From Engraulis encrasicolus (lineage: Eukaryota; Chordata; Actinopteri; Clupeiformes; Engraulidae), in contig NC_085868.1 in assembly GCF_034702125.1 (NCBI RefSeq), positions 36,004,253-36,068,252 on the forward strand: 64,000 nucleotides of DNA, written 5' to 3'. A program made the translations under genes and the position numbers. A model generated the notes under the pieces. That model was not told the DNA's origin and made no database searches. It was given only the letters and a program-made list of their open reading frames with translations. This document shows positions 10,273 through 21,220 of this stretch, piece by piece. Every line of letters begins with the position of its first letter. Position 1 is the stretch's first letter.

Positions 10273-13200
10273 GTTAATCTGGCCTAGCCAGTGACACTCA
10301 GGAATAGACTGGGTGGCAACCAGGGATAGTCTGGTGACAACTGGAAAGACAGATGACAGCTCGGAAAGACGGCAAACGGGACAGGAAGGGCCAGCACCCC
10401 GACCTGACTCTCCCGTGAGGGAGAAACCCACCAAACGCTACGAAGAAGCCTTCTAAGATATACCCCCAGGGGAGCCCGAGAGGGGGGGAGAATGAGAACC
10501 CCAACCGGACGGACCTTACGGCATCGACACAGGACAACGGACTTTCGACCATGAATTCAAGATGCATCTGCGGAAAAGTATGCAAAAATCCACGAGGCCT
10601 AAAGATACATCTGGCCAGGATGAAGTGTAGGGACAAAGAAAGTATACTGCAACGCACAGGACCTGGTCCTGGTGAGACGCAGGAGGAGCCGGGCCCGGAA
10701 GCACCCCACAGTGCCCAGCCCCTCCGAGCAGTAGAGCCTCTGAATCCCTGCCCAACAGTCCAACCAAAGCGGATCAAGTGGCCTTCAGCCAACAGCCACA
10801 CAGTGTGGGAACAGTTTGATTCAGATGTGAGCCAGATCCTGGAGACTACCGCCAAGGGAGAGGTGGACAGGCGGCTGGAGACCATGACTGCGATTATCAT
10901 CAGCTATGCTGCAGAGAGGTTTGGCCACCTTGAGAGCAGGAGCGTCAGGAACAGCTACACTCTGAACCGCAGAGCCGCCCAGATCCACAAATTACGCCAA
11001 GAACTCCGGAGTCTCAGGAAACAGTACAAGGCAGCTAGAGAGGAAGAGAAACATCCACTCGCTGAGCTCCGCAACATACTGAGGAAGAAGCTCATGACGC
11101 TACGCAGGGCAGAAGGACATCGAAGGCGGGCAAAGGAAAGAGCAAGAAAGCGTGCTGCTTTCATCTCCAACCCCTTCACCTTCACCAAGAAGCTGCTAGG
11201 GGACCGGCGTAGTGGCAGCCTCGTTTGTTCACCTGCGGAGGTAAATGCCTTCCTCCATAACACCCTCAGCGACCCGGAGAGAGATCAGGAACTAGGACCG
11301 CAGAGGGCCCTGATAACCCCGCAGGCTCCAACAGTGGACTTTGCAATGAGAGAGCCCAGCTGGACGGAAGTGCAGGAGGTTGTGAAGGGGGCAAGAACAG
11401 CTTCAGCCCCCGGCCCCAGTGGTGTTCCATACACTGTATACAAGCGCTGCCCTCAAATTCTGCGACACCTGTGGAAGATTTTGAGGGTGATATGGCGTAG
11501 GGGAAAAGTTGCAGGCCAATGGCGACATGCGGAGGGCGTTTGGATCCCTAAAGAAGAAAACTCCAAGGACATCAGCCAGTTCAGAACTATCTCGCTGCTA
11601 AGCGTCGAAGGAAAGATATTTTTCAGTATCTTATCACGACGGCTGACAGAGTTTCTTCTGAAAAATGGCTACATTGACACCTCTGTGCAGAAGGGCGGGA
11701 TTCCTGGAGTGCCTGGCTGTCTTGAGCACACAGGAGTGGTGACACAGCTCATCAGGGAAGCGCGAGAAGGAAAGGGAGACCTGACCGTGCTTTGGCTGGA
11801 TCTTGCCAATGCGTACGGCTCCATACCGCATAAACTGGTTGAGCTTTCACTCCTGCGGCATCATGTTCCCAGCAAAGTAGCAGATCTTATCCTGGATTAT
11901 TACAACAATTTCAGGTTAAGAGCCACTGCTGGGTCAGGTACATCAGACTGGCATCGACTGGAGAAGGGCATAATAACTGGCTGCACCATCTCTGTCATTT
12001 TGTTTGCCCTTGCCATGAACATGATTGTCAAGTCTGCAGAGGTGGAGTGTAGGGGACCCTTGACAACATCAGGTGTACGGCAGCCCCCTGTAACAGCCTT
12101 TATGGACGACCTAACTGTCACCACCACATCTGTCCCAGGCAGCAGATGGATCCTTCAAGGCTTAGAGAAGCTCATCGTATGGGCAAGGATGAGCTTTAAG
12201 CCGGTGAAATCTAGATCTCTGGTGCTCAAAAGGGGAAAAGTGACGGACAAGTTCCGTTTCACTTTGGCTGGAACCATCATCCCATCCATCTCAGAGCAGC
12301 CAGTTAAGAGCCTGGGGAAGGTCTTTGACTGCAGCCTCAAAGACTCCACCTCAATCCAGAGAACCAACAAAGAGCTGGAGGACTGGCTGAGGCGCGTTGA
12401 CACATCAGGCCTGCCGGGGCGGTTCAAAGCTTGGATTTACCAGCATTCCATCTTGCCCCGAATCCTGTGGCCGCTCCTGGTGTATGCGGTGCCCATTACA
12501 ACGGTTGAGGCCATGGAGAGGAAGATAAGTAGCTTCCTGCGCAGATGGCTTGGCCTGCCCCGCAGTTTGAGCAGTTCTGCCCTGTATGGCTGCAGTAACG
12601 TCTTGCAGCTCCCGTTCAGTGGACTCACTGAAGAATTCAAGGTGTCCAGAACACGGGAAATCCTGCAGTACAGGGAGTCCAGGGATGAGAAGGTGGCATC
12701 TGCTGGGATCCAGGTACGAACAGGAAGAAAATGGAGAGCAGACAAAGCTCTGGAGGTGGCAGAGTCACGGCTGAGGCAGAAAGCCTTGGTGGGGTCCATA
12801 GCCTCAGGGCGCGCAGGCGTGGGATATTTCCCTACAACCAGGGCGGATAAGGCCCAGGGTAAAGAACGGCAGCGTCTTATCCAGGAGGAGGTGCGAGCAG
12901 GCGTGGAGGAAGAGCGGACCAGCAGGATGGTGGGAATGGGCCAGCAAGGTGCATGGACTAAGTGGGAGAACGTTCTGCAACGAAAGGTAACCTGGTCCAA
13001 CATCTGGAGAGCAGACGTTCATAACATCAGGTTCTTAGTCCAAGCTGTATATGACGTCCTACCAAGTCCAAGTAACCTTCATGTCTGGGGGAAAACAGAA
13101 ACGCCATCCTGTCCCCAGTGTCCAGGACGGGGATCTCTGGAGCACCTGCTCAGCAGCTGCCCAAAAGCCCTGGGAGAAGGGCGCTACCGTTGGCGCCACG

Positions 13201-13907
13201 ACCAGGTCCTTAAGGCAGTTGCTGACAGCATAGCCACAGCCATCAACACCACCAAGAGCCATGGCAGGGTGCAGACCATCAAGTTCCACAGAGCGGGAGA
13301 GAAGCCTGAAAAACAACCACGGGCAAGGTCAGGTCTCCTCACCACTGCAGCTGACTGGCAACTGCAAGTAGATCTAGGCAAGCAACTTAAGTTTCCTGCA
13401 AGGATAACATCTACGCGACTGCGACCCGACATGATCATTATGTCAGAATCCACCAAGCAACTGATCATGTTGGAACTTACCGTTCCCTGGGAAGAGCGTA
13501 TGGAGGAAGCAAACGAAAGGAAACGCGCCAAGTACCAGGAACTGGTAGACGAGTGCAGGAAGCAGGGCTGGAGAACTATCTGTGAGCCCCTGGAGGTGGG
13601 CTGCCGAGGTTTTGCAGGGCGTTCCCTCTGCAAAGTTCTCTCGGTGCTCGGCCTCACAGGGGAGGCGAAGAAGAAGGCCATCAGAGCCGCGACTGAAGCC
13701 GCAGAGAAGGCCACAAGGTGGCTATGGATCAAGAGGGCAGATCCGTGGGCAAGAGCTGCTGGGACACAGGCCGGAGCTTGATCACCTCCGGTCGGGTCGC
13801 CTGGGTGAGGGTGTATGATGTTGAGAGACCCGAAACACCCAATGATCGCCAGGAATCACATCACTGATGATGTGTCCCAGCGCATCCGGGAGATGTATCT
13901 TTCAACT
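10273..13907 (+). mobile_element. Full-length RLE-type non-LTR retrotransposon (R2/R4/Hero-like)
   Basis: The element consists of a 5' UTR (10273-10550), one ORF (10551-13781) and a short 3' UTR (13782-13907) with no poly(A). Single-ORF organisation with an N-terminal zinc finger and a C-terminal restriction-like endonuclease places it in the R2/R4/Hero/NeSL assemblage, though I cannot decide the clade. It lies in a CTCTA-type array: 'ctctactctg' before the truncated copy and 'actcttctctact' after this one. The long intact frame and near identity to the copy upstream indicate recent insertion. Confidence 0.88.
10551..13781 (+). CDS. RLE-type retrotransposon polyprotein (zinc finger, RT, endonuclease)
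   Basis: 1076 residues with no frame break. The N-terminus has a CCHC/C2H2-like finger (CICGKVCKNPRGLKIH, residues 5-26), probably for target DNA binding. A basic, coiled-coil-like stretch spans about 140-205. The reverse transcriptase covers roughly 280-640: SAPGPSGVPY at 285-294, motif A LDLANAYGS near 416-424 and the catalytic FMDD at 517-520. A CCHC knuckle follows (C854, C857, H865, C870). The restriction-like endonuclease has PD at 959-960 and ELTVPWEER from 975. This layout nicks target DNA and primes reverse transcription from the nick. All catalytic motifs are intact, so it may still be active. The start is the first ATG before the zinc finger. Confidence 0.93.
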   Translation: MNSRCICGKVCKNPRGLKIHLARMKCRDKESILQRTGPGPGETQEEPGPEAPHSAQPLRAVEPLNPCPTVQPKRIKWPSANSHTVWEQFDSDVSQILETTAKGEVDRRLETMTAIIISYAAERFGHLESRSVRNSYTLNRRAAQIHKLRQELRSLRKQYKAAREEEKHPLAELRNILRKKLMTLRRAEGHRRRAKERARKRAAFISNPFTFTKKLLGDRRSGSLVCSPAEVNAFLHNTLSDPERDQELGPQRALITPQAPTVDFAMREPSWTEVQEVVKGARTASAPGPSGVPYTVYKRCPQILRHLWKILRVIWRRGKVAGQWRHAEGVWIPKEENSKDISQFRTISLLSVEGKIFFSILSRRLTEFLLKNGYIDTSVQKGGIPGVPGCLEHTGVVTQLIREAREGKGDLTVLWLDLANAYGSIPHKLVELSLLRHHVPSKVADLILDYYNNFRLRATAGSGTSDWHRLEKGIITGCTISVILFALAMNMIVKSAEVECRGPLTTSGVRQPPVTAFMDDLTVTTTSVPGSRWILQGLEKLIVWARMSFKPVKSRSLVLKRGKVTDKFRFTLAGTIIPSISEQPVKSLGKVFDCSLKDSTSIQRTNKELEDWLRRVDTSGLPGRFKAWIYQHSILPRILWPLLVYAVPITTVEAMERKISSFLRRWLGLPRSLSSSALYGCSNVLQLPFSGLTEEFKVSRTREILQYRESRDEKVASAGIQVRTGRKWRADKALEVAESRLRQKALVGSIASGRAGVGYFPTTRADKAQGKERQRLIQEEVRAGVEEERTSRMVGMGQQGAWTKWENVLQRKVTWSNIWRADVHNIRFLVQAVYDVLPSPSNLHVWGKTETPSCPQCPGRGSLEHLLSSCPKALGEGRYRWRHDQVLKAVADSIATAINTTKSHGRVQTIKFHRAGEKPEKQPRARSGLLTTAADWQLQVDLGKQLKFPARITSTRLRPDMIIMSESTKQLIMLELTVPWEERMEEANERKRAKYQELVDECRKQGWRTICEPLEVGCRGFAGRSLCKVLSVLGLTGEAKKKAIRAATEAAEKATRWLWIKRADPWARAAGTQAGA

Positions 13908-14649
13908 ACTCTTCTCTACTAATGTGTGGGTGGGTGGAAGACTTCCTCTTTTGATTTCCAATTCAAGAAATAAAAGGCAAAGAACTTGGCATAGGGCCTA
14001 CATTTCTGATTTATGCTTGAGTATTTGTATGTTCTCCTGTGATGGTATCATACTCTCATAGGCAAAATAAGAGCTGGGGAAATAAGAACACCATACTATG
14101 TCTGTATTCCGTGTTGAGTCTCTTCACTCAGAGGTTTAAAAGTGTGATGCACTTCTGAGATGTGGCAATACAAACGCTGTGTGGTACATCTACCTACTCC
14201 AGTGTAGGTGAAAGCAAAACAAAAAACGAGAACAATGTTGGTATCTGTAGCTTTCTGTATACTTCTATGTAGGCTATCTTATGGCAAAAATGAGAAAGCA
14301 GTGCAAGGACACTACCCTTGCGCTATAGTGGAAGCTGCAAAACCACATTCCAAAACAGAAAGACAGATTTTGTCGTTCAGGTTCTGAGTCAAAGAGATGG
14401 GTAGGAGGCAGAAAGGGTGGACATGTGTGTGGGAGTGGGGTACTCATAACATGCTTAGATTATTAATGTTCCAATAAGGAATTTAAAGCCACTATACGCT
14501 GCCGGCCTGTCTGAAACAGTAGTAGGCCTACGGGTTCCTCAGAGAACTTTTTGGTTCCCCCACAGTCCAAATGAAAATTCTGTGAGGAACCTTCATTTTT
14601 TTTATAGTGTAGCAGGAGAGTGGGGGGAGAGTTCATATATTTTGTTTTT

Positions 14650-14885
14650 CTACATACCATAATGACAATGTAGCCTACCATAAAGTTGTTTTATAATATT
14701 TTGCCAAAGTGGTGAGTGTGGCCATAAGATTAGGTCATTCCCGTATGAATGCTAAATCACATTGTATGAGGATCACTTCCTGTATTTAACATGTTTTCTG
14801 AGCTATAGCCTGCACATAGTTTATGTAAACAAACACTAGTTTTTTTATTTGATAGTTAATTACATTAAATCGTTAAGACATGATA
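14650..14885. repeat. Copy 1 of a duplicated segment (3' flank of gene B)
   Basis: About 235 bases just downstream of the gene B stop codon closely match 26105-26340. Shared runs include 'gaatgctaaatcacattgta' and 'gcctgcacatagtttatgta'. I cannot tell whether this is an unnamed dispersed repeat or a local segmental duplication. Confidence 0.75.
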
Positions 14886-14896
14886 GTGTCCCTTCT

Positions 14897-17800
14897 CTAT
14901 TTATAGATATCACTGTATGCTGGTGGTGGCGTGGAGTAGTCAAAGGTTGGCACAGCCATGACACCTGGCCCTTGCTCTCCATCCTTGATCTGGCAGACCA
15001 TGGAAACAGCCATGGTTATCCCCATCAGCTGAAAATGAGAAAATAGAAATTGAGAAATATTTTCCACTAGTACAGTAGAATAACACAGCAATATATGGAT
15101 ATCCTCAACTCATAGTTTTTTTGTTTTTGTTTGTGAAAGGCTGAGCTGGCTAAGTTGCCAGAATAGTGTACACAGTTAGGCCTTGCTCAGTGGAACGCCA
15201 TGTGGAGCTTTGTGGAACTACATTCATTTGTTGAGAGTTAGGATTGTACCTGATGTACCTAAATCCTGAATGTAATCGTCATCACTATACAGTAGTATGA
15301 TATTAAAAATGGTAGCCTTACTAAATAAATAAATAAAACATATTCCTATAAATCTGACATTCCATTGCAATTTCATACCGCCACAAGAGCCAGTCCAAAG
15401 AAAATCCCAGTTATGCCATCCATTATCTCGGTGAAGCCTTCATACTGAAAAGAATTATAAAGAAGGTTAATTTAGTTATCCACATAAATAATACAAGGGC
15501 TACAAGAGCATCCTCTAGGGACTGCATAAGTGTGTTTAGAAATTCGACTTTTGGTCAAAGTGCCTTCTCAGTAAAAATAAATAAAAAAACATCAGGCTAT
15601 GGCATAGTATTATTAGGTAAAGCAACACACTCAATACTTTTAAATCAAGTCTTAAGAAATGGTTAAAAGCACACCTTGGATATTTTTAGTCATTGATCTT
15701 GTGTTTTTGTGTGTTTGTATTTATCATATATCATGTTTGTGTTTCTTTAGTTTATGTTTTTAATTATGTATGCCTATTGGCCCTGCGACAGCCTACTGTA
15801 GGTCTATATTTACACATAACACACCCATTACTTGTTTTGTTGGCATATTTTTTTGTATTTTGAATTTTAATCTTTTTTTTTTGCTGAACACCAATTCCTG
15901 TCCAGTGACCAGAAAATTAGCCTTGTGGCTATAATCTGGTTCAATATTATGTTGTGCACTGTCCCTGTTAATAAACATGAAACAAAACTAAACTTCAAGT
16001 TCAAGTTCAAGTTTATTTAGCCATATCAACAGTATGAAATGCGGTTAGGAATGTTACTTGGTGTGCTCACACAACAACACAACAAAAGACACTAAACTGG
16101 GGTGGGGGGAATGAAAGAAAAACAGGGGGGTACATAAATAAATAAACAGGGAATGGTATACAAAAACATTGGAGACGTAGAAAAGTGCAATGTAATATTT
16201 AAAGTGCATGGTATGTACAGAACAGTAGTAGCATTGTGCAAAGTAACAAAGGAGGTAGGAAGGCCAGGTAGTGGAGTAGCTGTAAAGTGCTAGTGCGTGT
16301 TTAAGTGGCTTGTGGGTAGGTACTGTCCCTAGACCGTGTGGTGTTGCTTGGGATACTGCGGTACCTTTTCCCTTGTCATAATGTGTCAGATTTTTGGATG
16401 TCATGACACCCAAATAAAATCAGCTGATGGTATATTACAATCTGAATATATTATAATATTTTTTTCTGTGAACAACAGATAATTCCAACATCAGAAATGC
16501 ACACGTGGTGTTTGTATGTAATGCACTTTGAAATATAGGCCTATAGTTTGTTTATGCCTCTTACCGTAGACCTTGATATAACAATCACCATGCTTACAAC
16601 CAGGCAAATGGCCATTCCAAGGCCCAGAAAAACTGAAAACTACACAAATAAGAGATTTCTGTCAGGCATGATGCAATTCTGTTTAAATGTCATTGCAATT
16701 CTGTTTAAATGTCATTTTCAAGGTTACACGCATGCTATACACTACCGGTCAAAAGTTTGGGGTCACCACACTTTCCTCCCACAATACGTCTTTCTGACAG
16801 TTTAGCTTGTTCCTTTTTAATTTCAGTTCTGGTATAAAATCAGTGAATAGAGTTATTGTTCCCTGAAGTTAATGCATGCAACAAATAAGCAATTTGATAT
16901 TGGAAAAAGTAACTGTTGAATGGATATACAATGCATAAAATAGACCAAAATGTATCACTAACTTTTGACTAATCAAAGTGTACCTTTACTAATATACTGT
17001 CTAGTCAGGTGTACTAATCAAAGTGACACCTTTGGCATTAATAATAGCCAGCTGCGGTTCTACAAATTCATTCCCGGGATGAGATGAGGTCCAGAATTGC
17101 CCAATGAACTCTATGAGCCCCATGCATGCAAAAGTTGATGTCTGCTCCTGTCGATCCATACAATGCCGGATGATATACATATCATTTCAAAGAGGAGAAT
17201 CTACACTTTCCAACAATGTATGGCACTGGCTTGTACACTAAAACATGACTGAGACAATGGATCGTGCATTCATAAGTAGGTTCATTCTGATGGCTAGAAA
17301 ATCATGCAGCTACTTTGACTTGAATTTGTGGACGAGGTGGCAACTCAACAAATGTCATACACCTACCATTGGAAAGGGCAGAAACTGAGCTTTCCAATAG
17401 TTCCATGCATTCTCTGATAAACCAAAGAAATGTCTGTAGAAAAATGGACTAAAACATGTATTTCTATGTAATAAATGGGTGAAAAGGCTTGGTTAGATTT
17501 CTCTTCTGTCCAATTTAACCAATTTTATGGGTAAACATTTTTTCACTTGTGGCTGTTCAGTACTTTCGATTATTCCATTTCAAGCTATTTAAAATATGTC
17601 TGCGACTTGAATTGCAAACAAATAACTGGAAAAATGAAGGTGACCCCAAACTTTTGAACGGTAGTGTACGTATGAACGGCCATCCGGGTACTTGCGTTAC
17701 GCCCCTTTTTGGGGGAAAACAAACTGAATGTCTCGTAAACCTACATGCTACATTGGCTAAATAAACACAGTCCGTGCTTTAGCCACGGCTGTTTGGCTAT

Positions 17801-20287
17801 ATTATTTGAACAACCGAAAACACAAGACGTCTTCGGCATGTTGAGCATGAACAACTAGTCTACAGGTCCTTGTCTTTCACTTATTCTTTCCCAACACCAC
17901 CAATAGACTTGCATTGGCTTTTCCCCCACTGTTTTCCCCCAAAAAGGGGTGTAACACACATGGCACACGTCACACCGTTTATACTTATAAAGTAGCTGTT
18001 GTATTGTTATTGTAGCATAATGAGGTCTGTGCCTTTAATTCATGGCAGCAACCTGCTGTGACATTGGGTAGGCCCATCATGTGACCGGGAGGCACCAATA
18101 GGCAGCAGTTAAAGTTCTTTAAAAACAGGGCACCGGCTACTGGCAAGGGGGAGATCTTATTGTTGTCAGTTTAGCAGTCTGGTTTCATTGTTGTTCACGG
18201 GGAAGAGCCAGTCCCGTAGAGTCTCAGTATAGGAGCTGGTGACTTGAGTGTTGCGTTTCTAGCCAGACTGCTGGGAACTACTTGGTCTGTCACTTGGCCT
18301 ATTTTCGGTATGTACCATATTGCCCTGTCGTTCACCAAATCAAATCAGGCTTTCACAGTATATATGTACCTAAATTGCTGCTGTTGCCCTGTCAGGTTTT
18401 GGACTCCGGTGTTGTGTCCTTCTCGTTACTGCTATAATCTGTGCCTCGCCGGTCACGGTATGTTGCCACCATTCCCTCCTTTGTCTATGATGTCTGTATG
18501 ATTGTTGTTATAATGTGTTCTTCTGTAACCTTTGTGTGCAGGTGACTGGCTGACCCGGTGCTGGGCTCTGTCTGCTGAGTGGGCTGCTGTTTTGGTTTTA
18601 AGTTTCAGATGTGTGCATGAGTGTGTGAGTGCTTGGACCGACAGTGAATGCATGGGTTTTGAGTACTTAAGAGAATGTGATCTGTCCTGGTTAATGTGTG
18701 AGTGCAGGCACGTTATTTTCTTTTGATTTGGTTTGTTTCTTTCTTGTGATTGTGGATGGGAAGTGAGAGTTACCGTCTGATTGATATGTGATTTATGTTC
18801 TTTGTTTGTTGGTACTAGCCTACACATATTACTTGCACCAGTCTATTGTCTGGATTGACCCAACCCAGTAGCTTTTAGTGTGCTGTGCTTTGAAGTGCTC
18901 TTGTGTGACTTGTGGGGTGGAATCTTTCATATGCATGCCTGTTTTAAGTAGAAGTGTTCACCTGTCTTGCCGTGCTTATCCTTAACTAAATCTACCCTAC
19001 ACTTTGGGGATAATCTGGGCATTTTACTGATTTATATGTGTGTATCAAGTCCGACATCAGTGTTTGTGTATTTATATGGTGTACTATATGAGATAAATTG
19101 TATTATTAAAAGAGAAGTAATAATTTCCTGACATCCTGTGCCTGTGTCCTAAAAACGAACCTGTGTGTCTTCATTCATGTGCTAGTGGGTTAGCTCAATT
19201 TTCCAGAGGGACTGTGGCGCCCTCTGGTGGCGTAGTCGGTAATTACATTTACAAACCTAAAAAGTCAACCTCTATTTCCACTCGGTTACATTATCTTGCA
19301 ATGTTTTTATTTATGTAATATAACTATTTATATGTATTATCAAGTACATTAATGTAAACCAAACCAACAACAGGGTTCTCTAAAAATATAGAAGTGTAGG
19401 TCTTCAGAAATGGAGTTAGGGGGTTTTGCGTCTGAACTCTTCATATATATATATATTTATATTAGGCTATATATCATTTGAGGTCAACGCTTACCAGGTT
19501 GAGGGCATGTTTCTTCTCCTTGTATGCGCCATAGATGCCAAGAATGGAGAACCCAGCCACAAGTCCTCCTGTCAGGTACCCCGGGCCAGCTGCTGCTTGA
19601 CCACGCTCTGCCTGTCATAACACCAGTCATTGGAAACAGAAATTAGATTAGGAATGATGTAACACACAGTTAAGAGGCGAGTGGTTTGAAGTATCCAAAT
19701 TGCAAATCCCTTTAATTAAAAACACTGCGTGACACAGCAGGTTGTTGTGGATTGCAATGTTTTCATGCCTATAACACTGAGCAGTATGCCATTTATGTGT
19801 CCAAAACACTGCATTCAGAGCACTAATTCTTCTGTAATACTCAAATAATTCTACAGCTACATTGTTTTCCCTGAAGTGAAGGAAGTAGTCAATGCATTGT
19901 TCAGGTGACCAGACCATGATGTCATGCTCCGCCCTTACCTGGTAATGGTTCCTAAAGTCTTGTAGACAAATGACGATACCAATCACCTGAAAGAGAACAA
20001 CAACAAACCGGAGCAATGAAAAATAGGCTTTACTCGATGGTGGATAGCCTACTATAAATGGTGATGTGATGGTGAAAAGAATGAGAAAAAGAACCAGAAC
20101 AAGTTGTATTGAGTTGTATTTAGTTAAGCTGAGTTGAGCTGTATTGTAGCCCCATAGAGAACTGCGGTTAAATTTGTGCTTCCAACAGTCTGAAAAATAG
20201 TGTACTATTGTGTTTAGAATCTATACTTACAGCAAAAAGTGTATTAAAGCCTATGAAGATCCATTTCAAAGACTTCTTAATAGCCAT
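14897..20287 (-). CDS. Small four-helix membrane protein (tetraspanin-like), gene B
   Basis: Minus-strand exons: 20231-20287, 19939-19986, 19495-19611, 16565-16639, 15379-15444 and 14897-15028. They join in frame to 164 residues, with all introns phase 0 and GT-AG. The start MAIKKSLKWIFIGFNTLFA is clearly related to gene A (MAIVKQHLKWAFIGLNIIFT), and exon 4 has the same length (75 nt). Four hydrophobic segments are seen. The cytosolic tail ends PPPAYSDIYK, a PPxY-type motif that could bind WW-domain proteins such as Nedd4-family ligases (inference). Intron 3 (2.9 kb) was enlarged by a Tc1 element and a THAP-remnant element. The family is unknown to me, but the gene looks intact. Confidence 0.82.
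15990..16420 (-). repeat. LINE 3' end (L2-like), in intron 4 of gene B
   Basis: The edge carries the pentamer-like tail (TTCAAG)n followed by 'tttatttagccatatcaaca', the 3' terminus of a minus-strand non-LTR element. No RT frame remains. Its left-hand microsatellite resembles the (GTCAA)n tail of the LINE at 57964. Confidence 0.5.
16740..17666. mobile_element. Tc1/mariner-type non-autonomous element
   Basis: The left end CACTACCGGTCAAAAGTTTG and the inverted right end CACTACCGTTCAAAAGTTTG are near-perfect terminal repeats. TA flanks both sides (16738-16739 and 17667-17668), the Tc1/mariner target duplication. The interior of about 880 bases lacks a transposase frame. These ends are typical of a Tc1 family widespread in teleosts. 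It sits in intron 3 of gene B. Confidence 0.88.
17669..17985 (-). mobile_element. MITE with THAP-domain remnant, copy 1
   Basis: The ends (CGTATGAACGG, and AGTATAAACGG read inward from the right) are flanked by TA. Subterminal inverted blocks 'gcgttacgcccc' and 'gggtgtaacacac' lie inside. The minus strand encodes a short frame from 17839 starting MPKTSCVFGCSNNIA, matching the first strand and CxxxC of THAP zinc fingers. A related copy in the other orientation is at 42601-42926. It directly abuts the Tc1 element and shares its TA. Confidence 0.75.
17988..19490. other. Intron 3 of gene B: unassigned, possible LTR-like sequence
   Basis: About 1.2 kb (18000-19240) has a different, TG-rich texture and ends with 'ctctggtggcgtagtcgg', which recalls sequences next to fish Gypsy LTRs. 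I could not define TG...CA ends or a target duplication, so no call is made. No host exon is seen. Confidence 0.25.
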
Positions 20288-20659
20288 TGCAAAGTCAACT
20301 CAAGTGTACTTTACCCCAGTGTAGACTGCACACAACTGATATGGCTCAGTGAGTGTCAGAGAGGTATGCTTGTGAAACCGAAAGTGTTGCCATCACGACA
20401 GATTGGTTTGGTGTCTCTTCGTGAGGTGAAGGTGAAGTGCAGGCATTTCTCACATAATTCTCCACAAGACAATCAAATTTAGCAAATGGTCGCTTCTCAC
20501 GCATTTAACTGGAGATGTATTTGTGACTCCACTTCACATAAGCATGACCTTGTTTGTTGTTTGAAAGCCGAATAAACTTGCCCAAATGTTTTAGCCACCT
20601 TAACCACTAGATGTCACTAATCTGTAACCTTTACCAGAGCCAGACTTTGACCTGTAACA

Positions 20660-20772
20660 GAGCCGTATGGTGAATTCGGGTAAATTGGGCTACTTTGGGC
20701 CATTCACTTATATGCAAAAAAGTGGCCCAATTTACCTGAATTCACCATAATTGTATCTTGTATACACACGGC
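20660..20772. repeat. Hairpin MITE
   Basis: Arms of about 30 bases ('atggtgaattcgggtaaatt' and its inverted partner 'aatttacctgaattcaccat') enclose a 35-base loop. The element is about 110 bases and lies upstream of gene B. Confidence 0.6.
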
Positions 20773-21220
20773 TATGACCTGTAATGCAGAGCCTGTAGAT
20801 TTGTAGGCCTATCTGATATAGCCTGCTAATAGAGGCCTTTGACTGGGTTTATCATTGACAGGGATATTACAGTGATAGGCTAACTTGGAAATATTTTCCA
20901 GTGAAGGACAATAACCTGTAGCCGCTAATTTAACATCCAGATGAACTGAAGAGAGCATAATAGAGATAAAGTTTGTGTTCATAATCAAAATACATTACTT
21001 TTTAATATATTAATTCATGAATAAATCAATGCATAGGCTAATTATCTTAAGCAGAAACCAAATTAAACTAGGACAAGACCACGACAACCAGATCAGAGTA
21101 CAGTTGACTTTCTCGAAAGGAGAGAGATTGATATGTCTCTAGAACATGCTCTTTGGCTTCTGTACTCTCTCTGTCTCTCCTTTCCACTATGGCCTTATAA
21201 TGAGTGAAAGAAAGCTGTGA

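Noticed and set aside
18000..19240. Solo LTR of a Gypsy-type element
   Set aside because: Texture and a terminal phrase suggested it, but no TG...CA ends, target duplication or internal polymerase could be found.
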